Both the position numbers and the translations under genes were made by a program. A stretch of 64,000 nucleotides of DNA from Diphasiastrum complanatum. Lineage: Eukaryota; Streptophyta; Lycopodiopsida; Lycopodiales; Lycopodiaceae. The notes under the pieces were generated by a model that saw only the letters and a program-made list of their open reading frames with translations, had not been told where the DNA came from and made no database searches. Shown here one piece after another: positions 36,001 to 48,052 of this stretch. Positions within the stretch are counted from its first letter, which is position 1; every line of letters starts with the position of its first letter. Location: positions 46,698,510 to 46,762,509 of the forward strand of contig CM055095.1 of assembly GCA_029204225.1 (NCBI GenBank), read 5' to 3'.

Positions 36001-38046
36001 CTTCTTCTTGAAGTTAGAAGGATGAGTTGACTCATCTTCTACTCCACCATAGTCTTTGTTCTTTGCTTTTTTCTTGGTGAAGGCACGAGAGTACTGGTTC
36101 TTACTCCTCTTTCTTGACTTGATCTCGGCTTCATGAAGGTTCTTCAGAGTCTCCCAAGTCTCTTTTGTTGAGGTGCATGAACTAATCTCTCTCAACATCT
36201 CATCAGAGATGTTCAATTTGATGATATGTAGAGCAATTCTTGCTCTCTTCTTGAATCTCTGAGCCTCATCAAAAGCTGCAGGTTCAACTTCAGTTCCAGT
36301 TACAATATCCATTACACCATAGAGAATCAACAAGGATTCTATCCTATCCTTCCATACTGAATAGTTGAAGGTATCTAGTCTCTCACTAGCTTCAAAGAGA
36401 AAATCTCCTATAGATGCCATGAATGTGAAGACTCTTGTAATTGGACTGCAATATGTTTGAGCTTGTTTCTATCTAACTTAACGTTGCTGCTCTCTTTCAC
36501 TATAGGTATTTTCAAAAAATGTACTACCTTCCTATGTGAAACACATGCAACTGTATTTGAGACAAATGTCTAATATTCCACAAGACAAGCTAACTAGATT
36601 AGATACACAAAGTGGATTGAGACACTTCGGTTAGTTTGAATCCTACTTTTGGCACGTGTGAAATGCAACAAAAGAAAACACTATTGACACTCAGAAGGCT
36701 CAAAGGGTGTTCAATTACTTCGATCTTTAGTTTCTTGTGTAGGATGCTCAAAACCATGAATTCAGAACAAAGCAAAAATTGATTCAAATCAAAATGTTGT
36801 CACTCGGATTTTGGACCTATCCTAATCCTCTTTAAGAGCTTATAACTCTTTCTAGACACTTTAGATTGAATTCGTTTTAATTTCTATGGAAAGTACAGAT
36901 CATAAGCTTTCCATCAAGCTATAACACTGCTATCTTTGGATCTATCAGCAAGGAAAACAAAGGGACTGAAAATCTCCGATTTTCACACGTGCGAAATTCC
37001 AAAATTTCGTACTACCTCAATTCAGGTCTGAAAATTCAGTTCAAGTCCGATTTGATCCAATTATACTTCAGAGAAATGCTAGAAAAGGTGAGAAACTATT
37101 TTTTTTGCTTGTTTATCTCTCAATTTCTTGTACAAATAGGGAAATTAACATGCAAAGCTTAATGAGGCTCTGATACCATGTTGAAATTTCTAGAATTCAC
37201 ACGCATGGAGAATGTCTACAAGAGTGACTGATCTTGATTAATCTTTGTTATTGGCATAGTACCCTGATTCTAGATTGTTCAACAAGATCTAGTTCAGAAG
37301 ATATGGCTAATTCACAATTTAGCATGCTAATCAATAGACTATGATAGCAATGAATCAAAGAATGATTAAAAGTACAAGATTACAGTGTTTTAGCATTAGC
37401 TTCAACACGAGTTAGAGAGAGAAAGCTAGAGAGATAACAAGAAAAACAGTTTAGATCCAACCAAGCATGAGATAGCTACAAAACTTTGGTTCTTCATTAC
37501 CTTGTGAATGAGAATGATATGTACATATATAGGAGAGCCCAAATTCGTGGTACTCCTTGCATTCAATGCACATCCTACACCTATTCAAGTGCAAACAACT
37601 ATTAACTTGACACCTAACTGCTAGCATGCACAGGTTGCACCTAACTTCTACCTACTTTCTCCAAATGGCAATCTCTCAACTAGCCATGTACAAATCTACA
37701 TGCATGTGTCCATTAGAGTGATTGCATGCTTTGCATGTCACTATGAAAACTTAGGACATTATGCATTTATTTTGGCTTGAGTTTCTACAAGGTCATAATT
37801 GACCAATTCCATGTGAATCTCTATATGCATGTCAAACTAGACATTGTCAACATTATTGCATATCATACTAGACCAACTAGACTTTATGCATGTCACTGGA
37901 ATTTGATCTACCTTAACCCAAACTCGCCCTATTCTACAAGGATATGTGCTCAATTCACATACCTTGGATATGTACAAAATATTTACATGGGTAGGATCTC
38001 CCAAACATTAACAACAGATGATAGATATGTTTTACAATTTTTAACA
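33073..38046 (-). mobile_element. Complete copia-type LTR element, 4974 bp, minus strand
   Basis: LTRs at 33073-33941 and 37179-38046 (869 and 868 bp) start TGTTGAAATTTC and end TTTTTAACA; they are highly similar across their length. Just inside the right LTR GGCTCTGATACCA (37166-37178) is the complement of TGGTATCAGAGCC, the initiator tRNA-Met primer-binding site. Just inside the left LTR CTCCTCCTT (33942-33950) gives the polypurine tract AAGGAGGAG. The flanks GATTG and AATTA (complements CAATC and TAATT) differ only by two transitions and may be a decayed 5-bp target duplication. It interrupts the transposon gene at 31868-38309. Confidence 0.92.
33942..36420 (-). pseudogene. Copia polyprotein: short gag, protease, pre-integrase; RT lost
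   Basis: The frame 36420-35002 opens MASIGDFLFEASERLDTFNY, typical of copia gag, and continues KKRARIALHIIKLNISDEML. At about residue 105 it jumps to a Lys-rich linker with no zinc knuckle. Protease DVSWYIDSGAATHMSCSKDA is intact at D-S-G, with NVLYVPNLTKSVISVGKLL. Pre-integrase is reduced to KEDLWHRKLYVSNFRS and the integrase zone is scrambled, ending CGSWLDADPPRKA. 34978-34604 and 34585-34036 are low-similarity remains; FSKAFRKDFYQRELIVDL near 34050 suits the RNase H tail. The copy therefore has gag-protease but no usable integrase or RT, and was mobilised in trans or decayed later. Confidence 0.8.
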
Positions 38047-38309
38047 AATTATGCTGGTCACAATGGACCACACTTTTAAAATCACTCATGATCTTCGTGA
38101 ATCGTTGGTTGTGGCTTTGCTTTGAAGATGGTTGGGCAAGTACTAGGTCATGGAAATGGATGAATCGTAGATTATCCATGATCAACATAGACTGATTCAG
38201 ACTATCATAATATTCCTTATACAACACTGGAAAATATGATTTATGTTCTGATCCAAACCTCTCAATATCAAAAGACTTATTGAAATACGTCTTATAGTGA
38301 CCTATGTTT

Positions 38310-39137
38310 TGTTGAATTCACACGTGTGGATTGTCCACTACATGTACTTGTGATCTCCTAAGGTGTGTAGATGCACCAAGATCAAGACTAGATTGAGATT
38401 CAAGATCTATCTTTGATTCTATGGCAAAAACACACTACTACATGCATTCAATCACTTCCAACTCTCAGTCGCACGTGTGGGAAGTGTTCCAAAAGTATTC
38501 TAAGTAAAAATAAGCTGCTCTCCTCGGGAAGAGAGAGAAAAACCATCATGAGCTCTCGGGTAGAGAGAGAAAGAAAACTAGAAATCACTTACACTCAAAA
38601 TCCACTCAATCTCCAAAATCAATTAGATCCAAATGAGGAGTACAATGATACTAGTAGATCCACGAGCTATCACTATGCTTAACTATGATTGGACCACACT
38701 TTGCCACCTCTTAATCCTATTGGACCATTGATCCATGCACCTCTAAATTCTATTGGACCATTTTCAAGCGAACCTCAAATTCTATTGGACCACTCATGGT
38801 TCCACCTCTAAATCCTATTGGACCTCTTAAACTTCATCAAACAAAGGCATTACACTTGTCTACACTCTAATTGGCACAAGTTTGGCCTCCTACTCTATTT
38901 TGGCTCAATAGTAGCATTACAAGTGGAAATGGATAATTTGCCATCTATGCCAAATTCGACCCTATCAACATCCTACACCTAAATGCTTGACTATGAAATT
39001 CTATGAGACCCCTATATCAAACATTTTTATTTACTTTACAATTCTCCACACGTGGGAACATCCTCCACACATGTGAGATTCACTTAAAAACTTCTCTCAT
39101 ACAAAATACCAAGCTAGATTTTTGCCAATTTCTCACA
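38310..39137 (-). repeat. Solo copia LTR, about 828 bp
   Basis: Starts TGTTGAATTCACACGTGTGG and is clearly related to the LTR at 8889-9624 through most of its length, ending ATTTCTCACA. No internal region follows. Comparison with 47832-47860, where the flanks are contiguous (GACCTATGTAATTACCAAC), indicates that this LTR separated GACCTATGT from GTAGTTACCAAC. The right boundary is therefore inferred. Confidence 0.7.
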
Positions 39138-39330
39138 TGTAGTTACCAACACCTGATTCAACGAGGGAGGCGTGCAAAGCAGAATCAAAAGTATTAAAGG
39201 ATGACGTGGCCATCTCAAAAGTATGACCAGTATGGCCGAGTATCACTACGACGCGGGGTGGCAGGGAGTCAGAAGACAATCAAGACTTCCTCGTGTGATG
39301 GCGATATTGGCGAATGACCTGATATCGGAA
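39138..39330 (+). repeat. Repeat shared with 47832-48052
   Basis: TTACCAACACCTGATTCAAC, GAATCAAAAGTATTA, GAGTATCACTAC and GATGGCGATATTGG recur in the same order at 47840-48020 (about 75-80% identity). It lies upstream of the H3/Ulp1 gene, so it is probably part of that gene's 5' region duplicated elsewhere. Confidence 0.6.
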
Positions 39331-39539
39331 CGACGCGAGGGATCTTAGATCGTCTAGAATCTCTGAAAGATTCTCGTGTGGTAGCGATACTGCAAATAAA
39401 AAGAACAGTTCACACACTGTGAGATACAGGGAGTGAAAATCCAAAACTTAGCAAAATATTTTAACTGATCAAACAACATTTATATAGCTAAAACCAAGAA
39501 AATCCAAGCCGTGCACTCATCGATCCAACAGCGGATCAG

Positions 39540-39955
39540 ATCTATGGCACGTAGTACAACCATCCACAAGTGCGAGACCACACGTGCTACAATACACATC
39601 AATCTGCCATTCCCCCACGTGCCCACATGTACAAGATCACACATGCCAGACACACGTCACTAAACCATTGGACCACATGGACACACGAGTTTTACACGTG
39701 CGGATACAGAGGTGTAGGTCCCACACGTCAGGTACTGATTGGGCCACGTGACCACACATGCGAGCCTATACGTGCGAGAACACATGTCACTGATCCATTC
39801 GGCCACATGTCCCCACGTGGGTTCCCACATGTGTTGATCCAGATGTGCAGTTTCACACGTGCATATACAGACGTGTGGTTCCACATGTCAGCTATTGACT
39901 GGGCCACGTGTCGCTGGTATTCACATGTGCCAATTTTTCTCCCCTATATAAGTCC
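39540..39955 (+). promoter_or_regulatory. Promoter region with a dense ACGTG/CACATG cluster and TATA box
   Basis: Between 39546 and 39915 more than a dozen ACGTG cores occur in both orientations, including three CACGTG G-boxes (for example GGGCCACGTGACC and GGGCCACGTGTCG) and many CACATG variants, within a loosely repeated unit that contains CACGTG..GGGCCAC..CACATGT. CTCCCCTATATAAGTCC near 39940-39956 is a canonical plant TATA context. The H3-like reading frame begins about 300 bp downstream. ACGTG cores are known bZIP/bHLH sites; the regulatory role here is inference. A run of GCGATATC motifs in both orientations follows to 40190. Confidence 0.6.
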
Positions 39956-40250
39956 ATTCCCAAGGATTGTACAAGTTTTCACATAATTTGCTGGCACGTT
40001 TTTGCATCCATATGAAATGCATTCGTGATATCGCCATCACGTGAGCGACCTCCTCCCCATGCCCGTTTCTTACACCCTCTCGCGTTGTAGCGATATCAGC
40101 TTGACTTTTCCAATATCGCCATCGCGCGAGCCCCTACCTCTCCCCAATTGACTCTGCCACTCTCTCGCATCGTAGCGATATCACGGTTAGAGTTCTCAGT
40201 GTCTCTTCTGCTGTGTCTCTATCCTCGTGTAGTACAGATATTTGGCCTCA

Positions 40251-40640
40251 ATAGCTCGGATGAAGCAAATTGCTAGCCCGTACGTCCACAAGGACATGGT
40301 AGACCAGCCATCCATGGTTGAGAGACATCAAGGCCTTGCAGAGGAGCACCAAACTTATGATCCCGAAAGCAGCCTTCTATCGGGTTGTGAGAGAGGTTAC
40401 ACAAGACATGACCACCCATCTGCCCTTTGCAGTGAGGTAGAATATCACTGCATTGGAGGCCCTCCATACTGCATATGAGGATTTCTAGACAAAATTGTTT
40501 GAGGATTCGATGTTGTGCTCCATTCATGGCAAGAGGGTGACACTGATGCCCAAGGACATGCTTCTTGTCATGAGGCTTCGAAACACCTATGACAACATTT
40601 TTAAGTTTGGATTCACACAGAGGCAAGTTCCTCTTGAAAG
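40251..40640 (+). pseudogene. Histone H3-like domain, degenerate, in a transposon
   Basis: 40251 reads ATA GCT CGG ATG AAG CAA, i.e. (I)ARMKQIA against H3 (M)ARTKQTA; the start codon has become ATA. After about 12 residues and a frame change near 40303-40315 the fold begins: LRDIKALQRSTKLMI (H3 LREIRKYQKSTELLI), VVREVTQDMTTHLPF (LVREIAQDFKTDLRF), TALEALHTAYEDF (AALQEAAEAYLV), then [20 protein letters not shown] ([20 protein letters not shown]). Helix alphaN, loops and alpha1-alpha3 are all represented. Two in-frame TAG codons (40438, 40486) break it, and the alpha2 end has about 3 extra residues. The tail is about 25 residues shorter than canonical H3. Start loss, both stops and Thr-to-Met fit C-to-T or G-to-A decay. 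It probably was fused to, or lay upstream of, the protease frame that follows. Confidence 0.82.
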
Positions 40641-42043
40641 GGGGCCTGTCCCACCCCGCAAAGAGAAAGCAAGCAAAGCCCAAGTGTTCGCAACCCAAGC
40701 CCAGGTCTCCCAGCTCTTCACCCTCACCTCCTCCCATTAGAAAAGATCTGGCTAGTACATCCACAATTCCACTGGCTGAGAGTCCTCCCGTAACCCCTGA
40801 TCTTCAACTGCACGATTCTCCTTCTATACATGAGGATGACCTAAATACAATGGTAGACATGATTGTTTCTGATGTTGATGCAACTGATAAAGAGTTGCAC
40901 ATCATACTTCCGAATGAACCTAAAGACACATTTTTTGATTCTGAGAGGTACATTGATTTTGACTTGTATATAGCCAAGAAAGTAGATGATCTCGGAGAGG
41001 AGTTTATGTTTTGTATAGATGATATTAATTTTGCAATGCATATCAAAGATCCGCATTGTAGGGAGCTAAAAGAGAAGACCTCATATATCTCAAACACAGT
41101 AGTTGAATCTGCTTGTGCATACTATCTACATAAATATACATATACAGTCACGAAGGAGATTTTTGTTGTATCTCCATTTTTTGGACATCTGTTAAATAAA
41201 GAGAGAAAAGCCAGAAGGCTCTTCAGGCACACCAACAAAGAGGCATCAATGTTCATCATCCCATACTATTCAAAGTAAGATAGTTTCTTCTTGTAATATC
41301 TGTTTTCTGTAAGATTTTTCTTTTGGAAACTCTTATAGATTCTAGTAATTCATTGCTTGTCTCTTTCTGGCAGCAAACATTGGAGTGTACACGTCATATC
41401 CATGAATGTGGATTCAACTGGCAGCTGCACACCTCTGTGCATGACAATGAATTCTTTGCATGCCACCCATTCCATGATTAAATCCATGTGCAAAAAGATG
41501 GTGGAGCTATTGCCCAGGCCGGATGGGTTGGTTGTAAATGCCAACATAGAGGTTGTTGATGCAAAGGTAAAAAGAATCTTTTTACGTATTTTATTTGCAT
41601 GATGGCATGTAGTTTAGAATTATATTGAATTATACTTTAACAATTTTTCCTGTGATTTCTCAGTCTTCGCAACAAGACGATGCTTTCAGCTGCGGATGGT
41701 ATTCAATCTGGAACATTAAATCGTTCTTGGATTGGTATATGGTGCAACCTCCAGATGCTAGTATCCGTGAGGTATTTTTTTCAATGTTCCAGTATCTTGA
41801 TGATATATTGTTAATTTTGTGAATTTATATATTTTAAAACATTGGCTAGTACATATATACACTCGATATTTTTTTTTGCAGTTCCAATGTCCTGAGGTAT
41901 CAACAAATGCGATTCATCAGTATCGGCATGAAATGTTGGAAATATTACTATCATATGCAAGGTCCTACAAGCATGAAGGTGCCTCAGATGAACCTGCCAG
42001 GGGATCCGTGAATGAGATTACAGTGCTCGAGGATATGCCTTAG
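40589..42043 (+). CDS. Ulp1/SENP-family (C48) cysteine protease, ULP2/SENP6-like, four exons
   Basis: Exons 40589-41274, 41374-41566, 41664-41771 and 41882-42043 have GT/AG borders and keep frame. The first 40 residues are Lys/Pro/Ser-rich and the next 60 acidic. The protease begins near [18 protein letters not shown], with [12 protein letters not shown], then [18 protein letters not shown] (catalytic His), [15 protein letters not shown] (usual Asp position is Asn), and [18 protein letters not shown] (oxyanion Gln and catalytic Cys). The roughly 24-residue His-to-Asn spacing resembles SENP6/7 more than SENP1. Such proteases cleave SUMO, and transposon-borne copies are known in plants. The ATG at 40589 may be internal; a one-base shift around 40640-40690 would join this frame to the H3-like domain, making an H3-linker-Ulp1 fusion. 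That joining is inference. Confidence 0.82.
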
Positions 42044-42699
42044 GCACATTTGATTGAAATGTAAATATAGTTCTGACAGACACATAGAAATATATCATCA
42101 CATGATGATCCATAGAACAATAGATAGGCAAATAGAAAGTGGGCTATTACTGAATGCCACAAATATATTATATCGATTTCAAAAACAATGTACATTTTTC
42201 AAAATACTAAATACAAATTGCTTGATGAAATCTTGAAGTCATTTGAGACTTCTTTGTATTCCTTTTTTTTTGAAAAAGTACATTGATGTTGCTCGTCTAT
42301 CATCCCAATGTTTATGCAGTTTCAACAATTTCTACGCTTCTATTTAAGTCCTTGCACTCTATGCAACTTTCTTGTCTTGGTCTTACCTGTACATCAAAAA
42401 AACTTGTTAAACAATATCAACATTGAGATTATGTCAAATGAAATATTGCAATACCGAAAACATCGAAACATGTTTAAATAAAATCATTGAAAGTCATTTC
42501 AAATGTGTACTGGAATAAATACACATACACCTACCAATATCTCGTTAACTCAAAAACAGAAGTGTTTAGGAATATCATATTATAGCCATGTAAGCTCTGA
42601 TCGAATGTGATCGAGTGTCCAATTTTCTTCCACCTCAATTGTTGTAAGAGTAGAATCATTTTTCCTCACTTAAATTCCTATTTGATCTTGATGATTCAC

Positions 42700-43674
42700 T
42701 GTAAAATCCTGATCCAATGCTTTCCATCTGTTGCCAACTTTGGACCATGTTCTATATTGTCAGAACTATTAACTATGCACTCGATATTGCCATTACTCTT
42801 TTTATCCCAATGATCATCAAGGAGGCTTGATAACATATTGTCTGTTAAATCACTACAAATAAACATTGTCACTGTTTTACGAATATTACATTCAACAAAA
42901 AAATCAACAAAAATTGAAATAGGCAAAAACCAGTGCAATCTATTGTTTTTTTAACTTGTGCTACATTTCATACAGTTTTGAATGTCCATAACAAACCTTG
43001 ATCGGAAGCTCTCTGCTATGGTGGAATCTGGAGAAATCCATTCTTCGCTTGAGAAAGAGGGTAATGATATCGCCTCTAATTTTCCACCTAAACTGGATGG
43101 TGTGTAAAATGAATCATAGAAGAAAATACAAGAATCCAAAAGTGATCTCGTGGAGCGGTTCTTGTATTGCAGAAGACCAATATCAGAATGAATAACGTCC
43201 ATGATGCCGACAAGGGATTGTATAGGTTGCCATTTGATTATGCTTGATGGATACAAATCTGCACAAATCCATAAAACTATATATCATTTAAATACTCAGA
43301 TACACGTCTAAATGATTAATGCAAAGCTCAAAGCAAAAAATTCTCCAAAACTTACAATTGCATTTGAGTCTATCATTTGAACTTACGCCTTCCACTCTAA
43401 TTTTCTTATGCATGTAGACATGTTGAATCAAGACCTCTGAAATGGATCGACTACCGGGTGAAATTTTGAAGTCTAAAATTCTACCTTTCCAAAAATTCCT
43501 ATAATCCATATTTGATTTTCTCTTTTTACCAAAAACACCTCTTGAGGAGGGATGCATGAGAACCCAGTGAAATTTTCTATAGATACGTGATATCCAAGAG
43601 CCATCAGAGTCTTTTTCATTACAAACAAAAACTGAGACAATATTGCTTTGTGGTCTATGGCTTCCGGAAGCCAT
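42700..43674 (-). CDS. Unidentified minus-strand gene of the transposon, three exons
   Basis: Start at 43674 (MASGSHRPQSNIVSVFVCNE). Exon 1 continues WISRIYRKFHWVLMHPSSRG, VFGKKRKSNMDYRNFWKGRI and VLIQHVYMHKKIRVEGVSSN to a donor GTAAG near 43357. Exon 2 (about 43260-42998, acceptor TTTGTGCAG) gives YPSSIIKWQPIQSLVGIMDV, IHSDIGLLQYKNRSTRSLLD and YTPSSLGGKLEAISLPSF. Exon 3 starts near 42848 (acceptor TTATTTGTAG) with SDLTDNMLSSLLDDHWDKKS and ends ATDGKHWIRILQ, stop near 42700. The exon borders look usable and the frames are open, so the gene was recently under constraint or is young. I recognise no domain. A TATA box lies upstream (43995-44003). Confidence 0.5.
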
Positions 43675-43994
43675 TGCAAAGCTAAAAGAAAATGAACAAC
43701 AGAGTCTGAAACAAAATATAGTTGAATCAGTATGAAAATAAATAACCAAATTTGTAATAAATGTTGGCGGTCTTTTGTAAATCATATATGTTAGTCTAAC
43801 TACGGTTAGATCAAAATAGACTTACTTTAACCACAAGTGTTAGGTCCCGAGCACTTAGGAACTCACGGGCAGCAATTACGGTCCAATCACAAGTCAGGAC
43901 CCTACCCGACGGGAGTTTTGAATTGTATAAAAATATGACGAGAAAGTTCCAAAAAAGAAATCGACCGGCAACAACGTTACGGTCTTTCACAAGT

Positions 43995-44003
43995 GTAAAT
44001 ATA
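43995..44003 (-). promoter_or_regulatory. TATA box for the rightmost transposon gene
   Basis: AAATATATA on the plus strand, TATATATTT on the minus strand, about 320 bp upstream of ATG 43674 and about 90 bp inside the transposon's right end. Confidence 0.4.
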
Positions 44004-44092
44004 TAACTGGGCCAAGTGTACGTCAAATAATTGAAAAGTCAAAAACAACATCTTGACAAAAGGCCCTTTTGGTGCTCAAAACTTCTCTAATG

Positions 44093-44632
44093 AATGATGA
44101 GGATCCAGGTGTTTGTGATTCTCTTATGATGTGTTCTTCAAGTCCAATATCAAGAGAATGTGACAAAGATTCATGGTGGATTGATAGTGGAGCTAGTTCA
44201 CACATGACTAGTCACAAGGAGTTCTTTACTTCTTTGATCACTTATGATGGAGCCAAGAAAGTGATTCACATGGCCAATGGTGATGAGTGTGTGATTGAAG
44301 GTATTGGTTCAATTCCTATTTGTCTTTCTACTAGTAGGAAAGCAAGACTTGATAGTGTTCTCTACATTCCTTCACTTTCAAAGAATTTGCTAAGTGTTGG
44401 TCAAATGATAGAGAAAGAATACATGGTAAAGGATTTTTTTTTTTTTTAATGCTTGTTTCATTACAAAGGAAGAAATATTGGTTTTTAGGGGCAATAGACA
44501 AGGTAAAATTTTCAAGCTTGATGCTTTTGTTATGGCTAACAAAAAGGATGGAATGGAAAAGGATATTGGTCTCAACTTTCCAAAGTTCTCTTTTAGCATC
44601 AATAAGATTGGTGGATCTTATGCAAAGTCTAA
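44093..44632 (+). pseudogene. Copia protease and pre-integrase, right half of the split element
   Basis: Continues directly from the gag at 28414. NDEDPGVCDSLMMCSSSP leads to SWWIDSGASSHMTSHKEFF (intact D-S-G protease site), MANGDECVIEGIGSIPI, LDSVLYIPSLSKNLLSVGQM and FITKEEILVFRGNRQGKIFK. A T-run frameshift lies near 44440-44448. It stops at 44632, where a second CATTAG left end (44633) is inserted. The integrase and RT of this element are not seen downstream. Confidence 0.9.
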
Positions 44633-45297
44633 CATTAGAGGAGTTCCAAGGCCCAAAAGGGCTGTCTAAGAAATGCCACATAAGAGAGAGAAAAACGTCG
44701 GATTTTAAAACTTCGACCGAGTTTTTTTCTACCCGCACAACTTCGATGACTTGACCTCACTAGTAACGTGTGTAGATAACTAGAAGTTTGGTAGCCACAA
44801 CGCGTGGGGTCCATTCTTCAAGATTCTATTTTCTACCATTAACTAACATGACTTCTCATGTAAATGCAAACCGTATTGCACATCAAAGTTTCTTTCGATC
44901 TACTCATAGCTTTCACATCAAAGAAAAACAGTCTTATCGATTTGAATATCATCCAAAATCCTTTGAATAGATTGAGTCACAATGCGCGTGAATCTAAATG
45001 TTTTAAATTTAGAAAATATGGAGTGTGTTGGATCAAAAGGAACGACAAGGTTATTTCAAACTTTTATTGAAAACACATCTATTGAAATAGTATTTTGTGC
45101 ATAACTGCAAAGCTTTGATTTTGCATATAGAGCAAGAAACATGGAGTGTTTTGGATTAAAAAGAGCGCCAATGTCATTTCAAACTTTTGCAATTGAAGTT
45201 TTTTTTCAATTAAGACAAGTTTTGATAGCTTGCAAGATATATAACAATTTGGTTTTCTACTAGACTAATCTATTGATTATCAAGATGTCTAAGTATC
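44633..45297 (+). mobile_element. Second copy of the left end of the 15.7-kb transposon, truncated
   Basis: Begins CATTAGAGGAGTTCCAAGGC and matches 28415-29114 at roughly 85-90%, with small deletions. The match ends just past the transposase start codon (ATGTCTAAGTATC versus ATGTCTAAATATC). The sequence then changes at TGTTTGCGGGG. It is thus the whole 5' leader plus ATG, without the gene. Confidence 0.85.
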
Positions 45298-47831
<2,534 letters not shown>

Positions 47832-48052
47832 CTATGTAATTACCAACCCCAGATTCAATGAGGAAGGCATGCGGGACAAAATCAAAAGTATCAGAAGATG
47901 AGAAAGCCATGTCTTTAGAAGATCAAAAGTCACAAACAGTAGTCTCAAGTATCACTACAATGTGAGATGGACGAAAGATATGCCAAAATAAGGGGTCCTC
48001 ACACGATGGCGATATTGGTAGCTGACAGGATATCGCAGCAACACGAGAGCTT
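47832..48052 (+). repeat. Second copy of the repeat at 39138-39330
   Basis: TTACCAACCCCAGATTCAAT, AATCAAAAGTATCAGAAGAT, GATGGCGATATTGG and GCTGACAGGATATCG follow the order of the 39.1-39.3 kb copy. It changes at about 48053 into copia gag. Confidence 0.6.

Larger units (their letters stand above)
31868..38309 (-). pseudogene. Unidentified minus-strand gene of the transposon, split by a copia
   Basis: The upstream exon (38309-38047) encodes HYKTYFNKSFDIERFGSEHK, RFIHFHDLVLAQPSSKQSHN and TKIMSDFKSVVHCDQHN, ending at the copia insertion. Beyond the insertion an acceptor (TCGTTTTTTGCAG, complement near 33052) opens the main exon 33051-32401: EGMGFVFYLCALIPDEARTS, ASMYDPTKSHALSISSLFDV, LDLPVYYMNSVAYLSLNDVG, the acidic EDFMDLDGDDDLRASIDYKD and LPDEKEFLKIWSKYVSRSSE. 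A donor at GTAGGTAAAT near 32400 is followed by an exon from about 32308 (AIVEVDAFATRQGYLREAKD) and a last frame 32215-31871 (FVNKEICIHHSKFSSDAVTI, KRSSSLAVFSGYIDLSKRRS). I do not recognise a family. Convergent to the transposase gene, leaving a gap of only about 70 bp. Confidence 0.5.
28415..44092. mobile_element. 15.7-kb multigene DNA transposon with CATTAG termini
   Basis: The left end is CATTACAGGAGTTCCAAGGC then CCAAAAGGGC. The right end in complement is CATTAGAGAAGTTTTGAGCA then CCAAAAGGGCC. Copia gag on the left (to 28414) and copia protease on the right (from 44093) join in frame when the element is removed, with no target duplication. It carries four genes: transposase-like (+, 29102-31797), unknown (-, 31868-38309), H3-like/Ulp1 (+, 40251-42043) and unknown (-, 42700-43674). 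Nested inside are a complete copia (33073-38046) and a solo LTR (38310-39137); without them it would be about 9.9 kb. A second, truncated copy of its left 665 bp lies at 44633-45297. The superfamily is not assigned. Confidence 0.82.

Noticed and set aside
39570-39986. 138-codon frame over the ACGTG cluster
   Set aside because: Composition follows the repeated CACGTG/CACATG DNA motif; better read as regulatory DNA.
40273-40764. 163-codon minus-strand frame opposite the H3-like region
   Set aside because: Antisense shadow of the H3-like domain and linker; no domain of its own.
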